Shown here: piece after piece, positions 48,352-63,309 of the stretch
How positions within the stretch are numbered: position 1 is the first letter of the stretch
Layout of the letters: every line of letters begins with the position of its first letter
The notes under the pieces: generated by a model
What the model saw: only the letters and a program-made list of their open reading frames with translations
What the model was told of the DNA's origin: nothing
Databases searched by the model: none
Origin: Liquidambar formosana
Taxonomy: Eukaryota > Streptophyta > Magnoliopsida > Saxifragales > Altingiaceae
DNA length: 64,000 bases
Direction: 5' to 3'
NCBI GenBank assembly: GCA_039720395.1
Contig: CM077827.1
Span: 23,960,375 to 24,024,374, forward strand
Made by a program: the position numbers and the translations under genes

Positions 48352-48520
48352 CACGTGTTGTCACTGTAATCAGTGGAGGACATAGCTAAGGTTTTTTTCC
48401 CACTCCCAGGCTCAGTCATCGCCATAAAAGTAAACAAACCAAACAAAACCAGAAAAGGGAAAGTGGACGACTCTTCCCTCCCTCCCTCTCTTTCCATTCG
48501 TAAAATCTCCCCTATATAAT
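48352..48520 (+). promoter_or_regulatory. Putative promoter of the RHF2A-like gene
   Basis: A CACGTG G-box core lies at 48352-48357, and a TATATAAT box at 48513-48520 is followed by CTAGGGTTTCC. A start site about 30 bases later would give a short leader before the ATG at 48626. Elements are read from sequence only. Confidence 0.55.
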
Positions 48521-48625
48521 CTAGGGTTTCCTCCGCCTTCTCTTGTCGCAGTCGTGATCGATCTAGAGAGATTATCAGAAAATCGTTTTGTTGATCATCT
48601 GATCCCCAAGTTCATCACAATTTCC

Positions 48626-50730
48626 ATGGAGGTAAATGCTAAAGACTTATTATTTTGATTTCTTTTCTGTTTAGTTGCTGAGAAAGTATAGGGAAAGAGA
48701 AAAAAAATAGCTAGACTTGGGCCGGCCGGCCAATCCAAATTGAATATATATATATATATATATAAAATTTTTTTTGGAAGAGTCCGAAGTATTAGTTTTT
48801 CTCGGACCAAACGAAGGGTAAAATTATAGATTCTCACATTGTGCTATTCCTGCAGTTTCTGTTTGTTTGTTCATGTTTATTTTCGATAGTATTTAATTTC
48901 TCCAATTTGAAAATTTTTGAGAATTGGTTTTCGGTGGAATTCTGCGAATATGAGATGGTTGGTGGATGTTTGCAAAGTTATAATTCAGTCGGACTCAATT
49001 TATTGATTATTATTAACTGATATTTGTATATTTATATCGACGAGCTTTGTTGGTTTGGTCATGTGCTCAAGTTTTGGTAGTGAAGTTCTTATCTTCTGTA
49101 TTGGAAATAATGGCTATGTTGGTAATAATTGGGATATTACGCTGCAAGGATATCTATTGTATTTTTGGATTTTTTTTCCTAATGATTAGAGTTGGCTGCA
49201 TCTCGCATGTGGGGTTTTCTTTATTTTCTATTGTTGTACCGTCTCTTTTATCGAAAGTGAGAGGTTGAGATTTTGGGAACTGTCTATATGAAAGTCTCGG
49301 GGTTGGGTTTTTTGTAGGTTTCTGGAATGGAAGAGACCAATAAATCTGAGAGCCATTTGACTTCGGCTGCTGCGTTTGTGGAGGGTGGAATTCAAGAAGC
49401 ATGTGACTGACGCTTGCAGCATATGCCTCGAAGCCTTCTCTGAGAGTGATCCTTCAACGGTACACATTGAAAATTCATTGTCTAGATTTCATGGGTTGGA
49501 TCTGTGTTTTCATTGAAAGAATTCTATTTTTTCTCATGCAGGTGACTGGCTGCAAGCATGAGTTTCATCTTCAGTGCATTCTTGAATGGTAACCTTTAAA
49601 TAATTTGGACCGGGAGGTCTTCAACTTAATTTGTTTTATCTGTTTTTTGTGATTGTCGACATTTTGGTTGAACAGTTTTGGGTTGAGATAGGAGTGCTTG
49701 CCTAGTTTTATATAATCACTAAGGAAACCAAAATTTGGGTTGTAAAATAAATAACATATTCAAATACCAAATATGGTTGAAGGTCTAGAGATAGGGATTT
49801 GTAATGTTATAAAGTTTTAGGCTGGCAGGTGACAACCTTGTCTCTACTTCTGTAGTTTTCTCTTTGGTGTTGAATTATTTTTCACAGGCAATATATTGTG
49901 GGGAAAGATGTAAACGATTACACAATAGATGATCTAACAACATGAAATGGATTCCAGGATGCATAAATGGTTGTGGCATCGCATTCTTATGGCCTAGAAT
50001 AATTTATATTTTGGGTATAGGAGGGTCAATGCTCAATAGCCGTTGAGAGGGTGGCTATGACCCTTAAGCTTATTTGTCACTAAAAATTAGATGAAATCAC
50101 TATGGGTTGTCTCGTTGATGATCCAAGAACATAGTTTTGGTATGAGTAAGCATGTGGCCTCAAAGTTAGGTTACTTGACAGGATAAGGGGGAAAACACCC
50201 TGAGCTTGTGGATTCTAAATGCATAGAAGGTAGTAAAAAACTATTGGAGTTTGCTATAACAGATGCGAATCATCACTGAGAACTGATGTGAATCATTCAT
50301 GGGGAGTTTGGATGTCCCAAGGAAATTGAATCAATCTATTCTGTTTCTAATATATATATATAATTATTTTTTACTTTTTATTGAAAAAATAAATGCCGTT
50401 TGAGAGAGATGTACATATATAATGTTCTTAATATGTATCTCATTTAGGTCATTAGAATGGACGTTCAACACAATAGGTCAGACTTCCTTCCATGGTTAGG
50501 AGTCATGGTAGGAATAGGAAGTTGGTTAGGAGACATGCATAGTAGTGGAGGCTGTGTAGAATTCATGAAGTGGACGTTATTATCTTTCTTTCTCTTTTTT
50601 TTTTGCTCCTTATTTTTTGCTAGAAAATAAACATTCTTAATTGATTAAATATGATGGCAAATAAGTATTTAAAATTTAAAATTTAAAATAAGGGTGTAAT
50701 GGTCAATCAAAAGTTTTTCTGAGTTACAGA

Positions 50731-50773
<43 letters not shown>

Positions 50774-53700
50774 TTGTTTTCTTAACACTGGTTTAAGATG
50801 ATGTTCTATTAAAATTTCAATGAACAAATCTGTTACTCTTTTACTCTGGTGGTTTGATTGACATGTTCATATTTCACTACCATTATGTATGTCTAAATGC
50901 AATATAAAAGTTGGAAAAAAATAGTACTACTTAATTCTTATAAAAAAAAAAAAAATAGTACTACTTAATATAATTATTGATCAAAATGAAGAACTTGGGT
51001 GCAAAAATACTTATTTTGGAATCAAATAGTGTTGAATTCCTTGATATGAAATTTGTTTTCATATGATAACTCAAATGGGTCATGATGAAGATTAATAGAA
51101 TTCAAAAGCAAAGCCTTTCAGGTGCTTGCTAGAAAATTCTTTGGTTTGCAGGAGAGTACATTAATCTAAGAAAGATGGAGCTTGCTACTTGTTCTAAGTT
51201 GATGGTTGGGAATATGCTTTTGATGGAAAATCAGCAGTCCTTGATTGAAAGGGGGCTTTAGGAATCTATTAATGAGAAATAAATAAAATTACTCAAATAA
51301 TTGAAATTTTTATTTAGTACCAATTTCCAATTGATCAACTTCTTGTTCACTTTCTTAATTGACCATACGTAGTATTGTAGGAATTATCAATTGGTCAATT
51401 CCATGACCGCTCTGTTGTTGCTTACAGGTCTTTGAAACTGCTTGGTGCCAAAAGGTCTTTGACCTCCAATTGGCATCATAGATCTTACAGTTTCCATCAT
51501 TTTATTAACCCCAATTGAGCTCAAGTCATGTTTATATGGAGTACAATGTGTTGTCTGCAGTCTAGTGACTTTATCTTCTGGCTCATCAGTGACTTCAATT
51601 ATTATTATATTTATTCTGTAGCATCTTTGATGTCTTCCTAGCATTTCTTAGCAGCACTTTCTTTTCAATACTTGGTTTTAGTTTGTACCACCATCTTGTT
51701 ACTTGCAGTTCATTCCAAAGTTTTGTAAAAAGTCTTGTTTTTAGTTTTTATATACAAGTCTTAAGGAAGATTTAAGTGTTAACATTAAAAATAACCAAGG
51801 TTGGAAGATATGGATATGTTGATCTCTCTCTCTCTCTCTTTCTCTCACTTCTTTTTCTTCTTCATATGAGATGTATAAATTTGTGGAAAAATGTGAAATT
51901 TTGCAATTAAACGTTGCAAGTTGCAATATAGCTTTAGGAAATGCTTAACGAAAGAGTGGAAAGGTGATTAAGAAAATGGCAGTGGATTTATTTATCTGAA
52001 GGAGGTAGATTGACCTTGATCTGCATGACTCTTTTTGAGTATCTTGCCCTACTTTGTATGTTTTTCAGATTTGAATTTTGATTCTAAGTGGGTGGAGAAA
52101 TTGCAGCTTAATTTCCTCTTGGTGGAAAACAGTGACCAGTTTGAAATTAAATTGTTGATGGGGGTTCTATATGTACATGGAGCCATGGAGGTGTTTAGAA
52201 TAGGCCTTTGGAGGTTATGAATGGAGCAATTGATGGATGAGGTGATTTAGAGATTTTTAACAAATGGAGATGGCTTGTGGAGGAAAGTGGTTGTGAGGGA
52301 AGATCGTTGTTTTAATGGGGAAGTGTGGTACAAGGTTTAGGAGGTTAAAGGATGTTATGTGAGAAGCTAAGATAGAGAAGGGAGGACACTACTAGTATAT
52401 GTGTTTATTATTATTATTATTATTATTTTTCCGTTTTCACTATTCCTAAATCAGTGGCTACAAGGATTGAAAAGCTCCAAAGAGACTTTCTTTGGAATGG
52501 TTTGGGAGGGGAATTCATATTCCACCTTCTGAATTGGCCCTCGGTTTGCTTATTTAAAAAATAAGGGGGTTTGGGGATTAGATCCCTTGTTAATATGAAT
52601 CAAGCTCTTCTTGGTAAATGGCTTTGGAGATTTGGGAAAGGGGATCAAGGCCTTTGGAGAGATGTTGTTATGTGGAAGTATGAGATCAATGGTGAAGGGT
52701 GGTGGACGAAGGATATTAGGGGCTCTCAGTGGGATGGGTCTTTGGAAGGCTATCATGCTTGATTTCAATGACTATGTGAAGGAAATTGCTTTAAGATTGG
52801 GGATGTGGGGAGGGTGAGATTTTCGAAAGATGTTTGGTGCGGTCCTTACCCACTTATGATCGATTTCCCCCTTCTTTTTGATATTGGCCATGGACAAAGA
52901 AGCCAAGGTGAAGGATTATTGTTTAGGGGGTTAATGGTCATGCTCTTTGGAATGTTACTATTATTAGACACTTTAATGATTGGAAAATAGGAGATGGTGA
53001 TGAAATTTTTTCAAAGACTATAATTGAATCATTCCTTGGTGTGGCGCTAGGACTCTTAAAGGATTTTTCTCCGTGAAATCTTATTACAATTTTTGGAACT
53101 CTAGAGGTTTCTTTTCTTCCGGTTAAGAGAGTTTGGATTGCTTTGGTTTCTTCCAAAGTTGCTTTTCATATTTGGGTGGTGGCTAAGGATAAGTGCTTGA
53201 CCATAGATCATTTTGTGTATAGAAGCGGCTGGAAATGGTAATTCAACTTTTTCATCCATTGTCATGTGGCATGGAGTTTATGGTCTCTCATCTTTAGTCT
53301 TTTTGGGATACATTGGGCCTTGCCTTTATCCATGATCTTCTTTTGGGGTGGTGTTGCAAATCGGTGCACAAGGAAGCTAAGATTGTTTGGGATATGGTGC
53401 CACATGCTCTTTTTTGGTCCCTTTGGAAAGAAAGGAACTTAAGAATTTTTGAAGGAAAGGAATCCTCTATTTTTTTACCTTAAATCTTCCTTTGTGAAGA
53501 GTCTTTTTTGGTGGTATTGTAGTTACTACTAATGAGCACCACCCCTCTTTTGTTCTTTTTTTTGGATTTCCCTTAAATTTTTGTAAGGGCTCTTGTTGGC
53601 TTGTGCTTGTATATGTCTTGTATACTTGGCCTAAGTCCCTTTTTACTTTAATAGAATCTTTACTTTGTAAAAAAAAAATTTATAATTATTATTATTTTTA

Positions 53701-55654
53701 TATAAGGAACAAAATTTTATTAAAACAATGAAAAACTACATACAAAGAGGAGGAAGAGAATCCTTCCTACTAAAATCCAAGACACTATACAGCCATATAC
53801 AAAATGAAAACAACAAAGTATTGTATATATTTTGCCGATCAAAAAATTATATCATGCTGATAAAAAAATTATATTATATATTTGATCCTCAAGCTAAATA
53901 TTTCGCATCATCCTCTTAAATTTTTCTGGTTGAAGTTAAGTGCATGTATGCTAGATGTTTGGTTCCATTTTTATCCTGTTTGCTATTGATGGAATTTCTT
54001 CCATATCTTGAGGTGTGTCTCTGTTCTTACAAACTCATGTAAATTTGGGCTGTCCAAAGACCTCTGACTTCCCTTTCTAGCATCTTGATTGTTAGAAGGA
54101 ACTCTGATTCAGTCCATGACGTTCCATTGATGTATAGTTGAATAAAATGAAAGAAAACTAAAAGTCTTAATGTTGATTTTAATATTTGTAGGTGTCAGAG
54201 AAGCTCCCAGTGCCCCATGTGTTGGCAACCCATTAGCCTGAAGGATCCCACCAGGTTTAAATTGTGTTCCCTATTCTTTGATTATTCTTTAGTTAATCAG
54301 CACTTAATTTGATGAGAATTGTTTATTCTGGTTGTTTTGGCAGCCAGGAATTGCTTGAGGGAGTTGAACGGGAGAGGAGTTTTAGGTTTAATCCATCTAG
54401 AAATGCCACAATATTTCATCATCCAACTTTGGGGGATTTCGAATTGCAGCAAGTCTGTAGTCTGCCTATGCTAGTTGAAAGCTTTGCTTAATCTTTTCCC
54501 TTGTCAATAAATCACACATGAAACTGATTCTATTAAGATGTTCTCACGAAGATAATCTTCCTTTTGTGTTCTAATGCAGTTGCCGGTTGGTGCAAATGAT
54601 ACTGAACTTGAAGAGCGTATAATCCAGCACTTAGCTGCTGCAGCTGCAATGGGAAGAGCACGACACTTTGCTAGAAGGGAAGGCCAGAGGAGTAGGTCAT
54701 CAGCTCAAGGTCGTCAACAGTACTTGGTGTTCTCAACTCATCCTAACACACCTGCTGGTCCTGCTTCTTCCTCGCCTCAGAGAGGGGAAAATGAATTGGC
54801 ACCTGCTATCGCAGTAGCTAGTCCATCTTCACCTCCTGCTTTGGTTGACGAATCTTCTCAATTGATTACACCAATGCCTTCTGTCCAAGCTGACCAGGTT
54901 TCTCCTGCAGCATCATCAAGCGTTCTCGCTACCAATCAACGTGGATTGTCCTCAAACAACCGGTACTTTATGTTGTTCAACTTCTTTTAGTTTCCAGATT
55001 TATTTTGTTGATAGGTTAGTTTCATAAATGCACATTTGGTTGTAAAACGTTTTTGTTCCTCGTTTCATTATTTTCCTTGCTTTATTTACTGTTTATGTTT
55101 TGATCATTTTCTTGTAGGTCTCCTAATCAATCTTCCCAAAGTAGTCAAGATGGAGCAGGACCATCTGAATTTCAATCATTTTCAGAATCTTTAAAATCTA
55201 AATTTAACGCAGTATCAATGAGGTATTGATTGTGTATTTTGTATAAAACAATTCTATTTTTGTACTTGGTGAAATACATTCCTCCTTGTTTTTAAAAGTC
55301 CATTTATTTATTTAGTTTTTAAAAATGTTTCTTTGATCAGATACAAAGAGTCAATTACAAAGAGCACAAGAGGGTGGAAGGAGAGATTGTTCTCTCGCAA
55401 CACTTCTATGGCAGATCTTGGTTCTGAAGTTAGAAGAGAAGTTAATGCAGGAATTGCAACTGTATCACGCATGATGGAGCGGCTTGATACCAGAGACAAT
55501 AATAGGACAAGCACTGGTCCTGTATCAAATAGCTTGGAAAATAGCTCAGCTCCAGATACAGGTAAACCAGCGGATATCAGAGACTGGTGGTAACAATCCT
55601 TTGAGTGACACCAATAAGCAAGCATCATGTGCTGCGACTTCTGGTTCAAATTAA
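48626..55654 (+). CDS. RHF2A: RHF2A-like RING-H2 E3 ubiquitin ligase, eight exons, two apparent +1 frameshifts
   Basis: RHF1A/RHF2A are RING-H2 ligases; in Arabidopsis they promote degradation of the CDK inhibitor KRP6/ICK4 during gametogenesis. Coding exons: 48626-48631, 49318-49459, 49542-49588, 54192-54254, 54344-54452, 54580-54962, 55118-55222 and 55341-55654. The RING-H2 domain spans exons 2-4: CSICLEAF, then [20 protein letters not shown] and PMC, with C-X2-C-X14-C-X-H-X2-H-X2-C-X10-C-X2-C spacing. Conserved family blocks follow ([77 protein letters not shown]). Two single extra bases break the frame. One is near 49405-49408 (TGTGACTGACGCTTGC), giving TGA just before the RING. One is near 55564-55566 (GGTAAACCAG), giving TAA at 55591. 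Reading past them the protein ends at TAA 55652-55654. They may be assembly errors or real lesions. Confidence 0.88.
50668..50770 (-). mobile_element. Helitron 5' end remnant in RHF2A intron 3
   Basis: On the minus strand, after a TA microsatellite, the sequence reads AACTCAGAAAAACTTTTGAT and TGACCATTACACCCTTATTT, the 5' body of the Helitron family seen at 37-45 kb. The TCTATACTACC terminus has been overrun by TA repeats, and no 3' end was found nearby. Confidence 0.6.
52430..53677 (+). mobile_element. L1-type LINE fragment (RT C-terminus and zf-RVT) in RHF2A intron 3
   Basis: Translated pieces in several frames match the end of plant L1 ORF2. One is a [21 protein letters not shown] piece. 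Others are [50 protein letters not shown] (zf-RVT) and LWKERN. It ends in a poly-A run at about 53669-53677. ATTATTATTATTTTT-like sequence flanks both ends and may be the target duplication. It is 5'-truncated, with frameshifts and stops. It lies in the host gene's sense orientation. Confidence 0.85.
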
Positions 55655-56801
55655 GTACTGCTTCTGCAATGGCATCAAATTCTTTGAAGGTAAGTTTTGA
55701 TCTTAAATTATTTTTACTTTCTATAGCTGCACATAATAATGGACTTAACCATTAAATTTAATATGTATGGTATGTCGATATCTTCATTGTTATGTACAGT
55801 ATTTCATCTTTGAAGGTAAATTTTGATCTTAAATTGTTGTTACTTTTCAATAGCTGGCATATAATAATTCTCTTAACCGTTAAAGTTAGGTGCTTGTGTT
55901 TTCCGAAAAACACAATATTAAAACAATTCTAAAAAATAGATCAGGAAACCAAACAAAAAATTATATACAAGAGACAGACTCACGTCAAGTCTGAGGCTCT
56001 TATTCCGGCAACCACATGTTTTGGATATTTTATGTTTCTCATAATGGACCATGATTATGATTCCCAAACAAGCCACAGTTAGCTACCACTTCTAAATATT
56101 TTTGAAAAGCTAAAGCACAATTGCCGGTGTCTTCCCTTTCCTCCCCATCAAATCCTTGGCAAAATTATACAAATGAGCCAACGTCCAAGAAGCTAAAGAA
56201 AGCTTCACTAATGAACACCACTGAAGAGATGTGCTTTAAGTCGTTCTTGAAAATGTAATTGTAATGGCAATTATGTTCACCAGGGCAATAATGATTGGTG
56301 AGATCATCAACGAGGTTCACTTCACAAGGTACAAGTCTACATAAGTGTCCTCGTATTCTCTTGCTGACTTGGAAGTCAACGTGAAATATATTTCAATTCC
56401 TACAGTCACTTTCAAAAGGTCATGTAGCATTGTAGTTAGGTGAGCACTGGTTTAAGAGACTAAGCCAGAACTGTTCGTTTTTCCACCATTACTAATTTTT
56501 AAAAAATCTAAACCAGTATTAAGTATATAGCGTGTCTAGAAATAATGTGTTTAGTTATGTAAGAAGCTAAACAAGTCATTCCTATCATCACAGAAAGCTA
56601 TTATCATATTGGTCACATCCCACTTGATTGTGGTTATTAAACCACAAGCTTGTGCTATTTGTATCATGGACGACCTATACATTACACCCTTCTTTGTTCA
56701 AATCCATGGCAAACACTAGGTTGGTGGTCATTGCTTTGATTTTTTTCAAAATTTAGTTGTGTATGGGTGGTTTATTTTGTGTGTGCGTGCACACGAGAGA
56801 G

Positions 56802-56839
<38 letters not shown>

Positions 56840-57185
56840 TTTACTGAAGATTGAAGTACGTCCCTAAGGAGACTATTTTAGTGGTCGATATAAATAGTAG
56901 ACTTATGGATAGAGCAAAGAAAGGTTGGTTTAGTTGAGGGTTTTGAGATAGCTAGGGATAAGGTTTTTGTCTCACATTGATAGTTTGTAGATGATACCCT
57001 ATTTTTTTTTCCTTGGGCAATGAGTAGAAGTTTTTGAACTTGCTAAACTCCTTGAGGCCCACCCACACAAGGTGTCATGGTTCTCATGGACCTTGGACTT
57101 ACCTAGTCCATATGCGCCCGGGTTTACCCAAATGGTTTCCTCGTTTTCGAAAAAATAATAAATAAATTAAAATAAAATTTTGCAA
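55655..57185. other. 3' flank of the RHF2A-like gene; no other gene seen
   Basis: The probable 3' UTR continues to a possible donor at about 55688 (AAG|GTAAGTTTTG). A short imperfect duplication of AAGGTAAGTTTTGATCTTAAATT recurs near 55815. A (GA)n microsatellite lies at 56795-56837. The rest is AT-rich and unassigned. Confidence 0.5.
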
Positions 57186-57189
57186 GTAT

Positions 57190-57810
57190 TTGAGCCAGTA
57201 TCGGGTTTGAGGGTTAATATGACTATATGAGTAATAGTTCTATAGCAAGTATCTGTTGTGAGAAGGATAAGATTTGGAGATTTTCTAGTTGTTTAGGTGT
57301 CCGATTGATGATTGGTCTTTGAAATATTTGGGGCTTCCATTGGGGCAAAATTCATATTTAGAAGCTTTTTATGGATAAAATTGGGAAAAAGGTTGGATGG
57401 GTGGGAAAAAGCTTTAGTTTCGAAAGGAGGAAGGTTGATTTTGGTTCAGGTAATAATATCTAGTATTCCCACCTACAACATGTCCTCCTTTAGGATGCTT
57501 GGGAAGTGGTGAAAAAAATAGAGAGATTGATGCAAGATTTTTTGTGGGAAGGGATTGGAGAAAGAAAAATGGATCATTTGGTCAGTTGGGATATTGTTTC
57601 TTGTCCAAGAGGGGAGGTCTTGTTTTGGGTAATCTTGTTGAAAGGACACTACTTTAATTAGAAAATGGTTATGGAGATTTCCTATTGAGCGTAGCACTCT
57701 TTGGTGTAATAAAAAATAAAGATGGGATGCATGATAAGGGGTGGGAAATAGGGTGTCAACTAGATGTCCTTGGAAAATTCATCTCCCAGGGTCTATCTTG
57801 TTTCTCATAG
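57190..57810 (+). mobile_element. L1-type LINE fragment (reverse transcriptase C-terminal part)
   Basis: Plus-strand translations across frames include SGLRVN, YLGLPLG, KRLDGWEKALVSKGGRLILV, a SSIPTYNMSSFRM-like piece, PRGGLVLGNLVE and MHDKGWEI. These follow the order of the RT thumb region of plant L1 elements. Several frame changes and stops; no poly-A seen. It is not the same copy as the other two LINE fragments. Confidence 0.8.
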
Positions 57811-58667
57811 TTTACTTCTTTGGTTGTTTAGCTTTTTAAACAATTAGTAATTGTGGAGAAGTGAACATATCTGGCTTTTCTCTTGAACTAGTGCACACTT
57901 TACTACCATGATGCAAGGCCTTTTGAAAGTGATTGCTAGAATTGAAATATCTTTCACTGTTGACTTCGATGTTGTCATGAGAAGACAACGAGGACATTTA
58001 TGCGGACTTGCACCTCGTGAAGTGGACTTCATCGATGATATGGCCAATTGTTATTGTGATGGTGAATATAATTACCATTGTAGTTGCATTTTCCAGAACA
58101 ATTTACTTCACATCTCTTGAGTGGAGCAAGTTTATGGGTGCCTGGGTGGAGCTTTCTTTTGGTTCTGGGTGTTGGCGCATTTGTATCCTTTTGCCAAGGG
58201 TTTGATGGGGAGGGGAAGACACGGGTAGACGCATAACACAAAGGACATATAAGTAAGATAGAGATAAACCGATTGCCTCCCTATGTATAGGTCATTGCAC
58301 GGTCTAAAGTCTCGTTCAAGATGTCACTAGGTTGAGCCGATTTCGTCCAAGGCTAGGATAGGATTACATAGCTTTACACAAATATACATGGAAGTCTCTA
58401 TCTCGGATGAAATGGGCAAGATATCTCGGCCTTTTGATTTTTCTTGGACGATTTCTCGTCCAACTAGTGCGAGATTTTACGCTTTGGAATCAAACACCAT
58501 TCACAGAAGATTTGCATAGTCGAAACAGTTAAGCAAACACCATACAGTTTACCTCGAAACCATCTCTAGGTTCTTATCTCTTTCTCTCTCAAGAACTTGC
58601 AGACAACAACCATTTATGATTCATAAGAGGTTTCACTTCTCAGGTGAATAGATCTGGTCATCGTGGT
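57811..58667. other. Unassigned sequence
   Basis: Short frames exist on both strands (57844-58241) without recognisable similarity. GC content is slightly higher than in surrounding DNA. It may be an eroded retroelement but nothing diagnostic was found. Confidence 0.4.
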
Positions 58668-59223
58668 TAGGGATGGCAATGGGGCAGGTTTGGGACGGGA
58701 CCCCCCCTATCCCAACCCCGACCTTATAAAAAATTCCTAAACCCATTCCCCGCCCAAACCCTACACAGGTAAGGCATTAATTTCCCTTTTAGCTACCAAC
58801 CTATGACAATTCAATGAATGCACCCGTTTAAATATGCTTAAACAGTGAATACTTGAGAGGTTTCCATCCTCTTACAGAGACCAACATTTTTTGACCTCAG
58901 TCAAAATAAAAAAAACTGAGATAAAAGAACTAATAGCACAAGAACCTAATGATTAAAAAGAAGAAAAAAAAGCACTTATATGAAATGATGGGAAGACTAG
59001 TTTGGTAAATACAACATATAGATTTTTCTATATATATATATGTAATTGGGGGGGGGGGGGGGGCGGGGCTATACACTGAACCCTAACCTCCCCGAAACCT
59101 GATCAAGATTTAAAAAAAAAATACTAAACCCGCCTCTATTTCATTTAGAACCATACCAAACCCGTCCCAATAGGGGTGTGATGAGGCGGGAAACCTGATT
59201 GGAATGACCCATTGACATCCCTA
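58668..59223. mobile_element. Non-autonomous hAT element, 556 bp
   Basis: The left end is TAGGGATGGCAATGGGGCAG. The right end, reverse complemented, is TAGGGATGTCAATGGGTCAT. Flanks are ATCGTGGT (58660-58667) and ATCGTGTT (59224-59231), an 8-bp duplication with one mismatch. Subterminal GGGACGGGACC-type motifs resemble the large hAT. A run of sixteen G lies at 59048-59063. Confidence 0.82.
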
Positions 59224-59306
59224 ATCGTGTTCGAGGGTCAAGGTTCAAGGGTCAAGTAGGCCCATGGCCTCAGGTTGCTCAGCTAAGTCATTGTCTCCTC
59301 TCGAAT

Positions 59307-59713
59307 TGATGGGGACATCCAACCTTGAGCAATAGATTGGCCTCTTGGCTTGACGACCGAGGCTTCGAATTTAATTACCTATTTTTATTTTAATTTAGCT
59401 TATTTAGTCAATAAATGCAATGTTAATTTTTAAATTTTAGGGTTTATTATTACCAATTTTGATGTAATTGGAGTCCCTATATAAAGGCTCCACCAATATC
59501 TCTTTAAGAAAACAACTTTACGATGTATTAAAATTGAAGCTTAAGCTATTCTTAGGCTTGGTGTTGACTGCAAACCACCCTAGGTGTCAATTCTTAACGT
59601 GTTTCTTTTATCTTTTCTTGTTTGGTGTCGACTCCAAACACCCTTAGATGCTGATTCTTAAGGTCTCTCCCTCTTTCTTATTTTCCTTTATTTTTTGAGG
59701 TTGTCCTATAGCA
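59307..59713 (+). repeat. Copia-type LTR followed by a tRNA-Met primer-binding site
   Basis: It begins TGATGGGGACATCC and ends TTGTCCTATAGCA. Four bases later TGGTATCAGAGC (59718-59729) matches the initiator-Met-tRNA primer site of plant LTR retrotransposons. The LTR contains TCCCTATATAAAGGC, a probable TATA box near 59476. The body after the PBS (59730-60280) shows no recognised gag or pol. Confidence 0.8.
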
Positions 59714-60280
59714 ATTTTGGTATCAGAGCATACCTCGATCCCTCTTTTTGCACAATCAATTCTTTGACCACCAGCATCGCACCATCACAAACCCATCTTT
59801 GAGAACATTCATCACCATTGCCATAGTAAGGTAGTCCTTCCTTTGTTGTAGAAGCAATTAGACCCTAACCCTTCTCACAATCCAACCATCACTGCGACAA
59901 TCCACAACCATCTTTCTCCATAACCCATCAAACCCACTAGCATCGCATTAAACCATCAAATTCACCACTTTTTTCACACTCGGCCATTGTAGCAGTGGAG
60001 TCCAGCCATGATTGTCATAGTCCTTGGTCGAGACAGTCCAATTGCGGCACACTCGATTTCTCTCTGTCATCAAGCATCATTGTTGAACTCATCGAAGCTC
60101 TCTCTCGCAAGCCACTCAACCATCTAACCATTCTTGCATTGTTGTGAGCATTGATCTATTATGCCATCACTTTGGTGATTCAGCCACAATTGAGCCATCA
60201 TTGTCAAGCCACCGCTGTGAGTAGACCTGTCAACGGGTCAGATTCAGACCAGATTAAGGTATATCCGATCAGATGTGGAT

Positions 60281-60708
60281 TGTGACATGGGACAACCTCA
60301 TGAAAATAAAGGAAAATAAGGAAGACCTTAGGTAACGGCATCTAAGGGTGTTTGGAGTCAACACCAAGCAAGAAAAGATAAAAGAAAAACCCTAAGAATC
60401 GACACCTAGGGGTGGTTTGGAGTTGGCACCAAATCTAAGAAAAGCTTGAAAGCTTCAATTTTAATTCATCGTAAAATTGTTATCTCAAAGAGATGTTGGA
60501 TCTTTTATATAGGGACTCCAATTACATCAAAATTGGTAATATAAACCTTAAAACTAAAAAGTTGACAATACATTTATTGTTTACGAATAAAAAGAGAATG
60601 CATTTATTGACTAAATAAGCTAAAATAAAAAGTGGGTAATGAAATTAGGAGGCTTGGTCATCTAAGTCATTAGGCCAATCTGTTGCTCTAGGTTTGATGT
60701 CCCCATCA
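60281..60708 (-). repeat. Related LTR in inverted orientation
   Basis: The reverse complement starts TGATGGGGACATCAAACC and parallels 59307-59713 throughout, including CCAATTTTGATGTAATTGGA, TCCCTATATAAAAGATCC, CACCCTTAGATGC and GAGGTTGTCC. It ends near TGTCACA. The copies differ at many sites and by indels, and the right one has an extra segment near 60575-60600. No PBS adjoins it. Confidence 0.82.
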
Positions 60709-60780
60709 AAATGGCATGAGGGACCAACTTCCACACTAAGACAACTGAGGAAGTTGAGCTTCTAACTCGCCACTCCTCAA

Positions 60781-62979
<2,199 letters not shown>

Positions 62980-62986
62980 CTAGCCA

Positions 62987-63309
<323 letters not shown>

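Noticed and set aside
48246..48497. 83-codon minus frame
   Set aside because: Lies in the promoter and leader region of the RHF2A-like gene; composition follows the GC-richer promoter.
57908..58241. Overlapping frames on both strands (70 codons each)
   Set aside because: No similarity recognised and each lies opposite the other; no splice or start context supports a gene.
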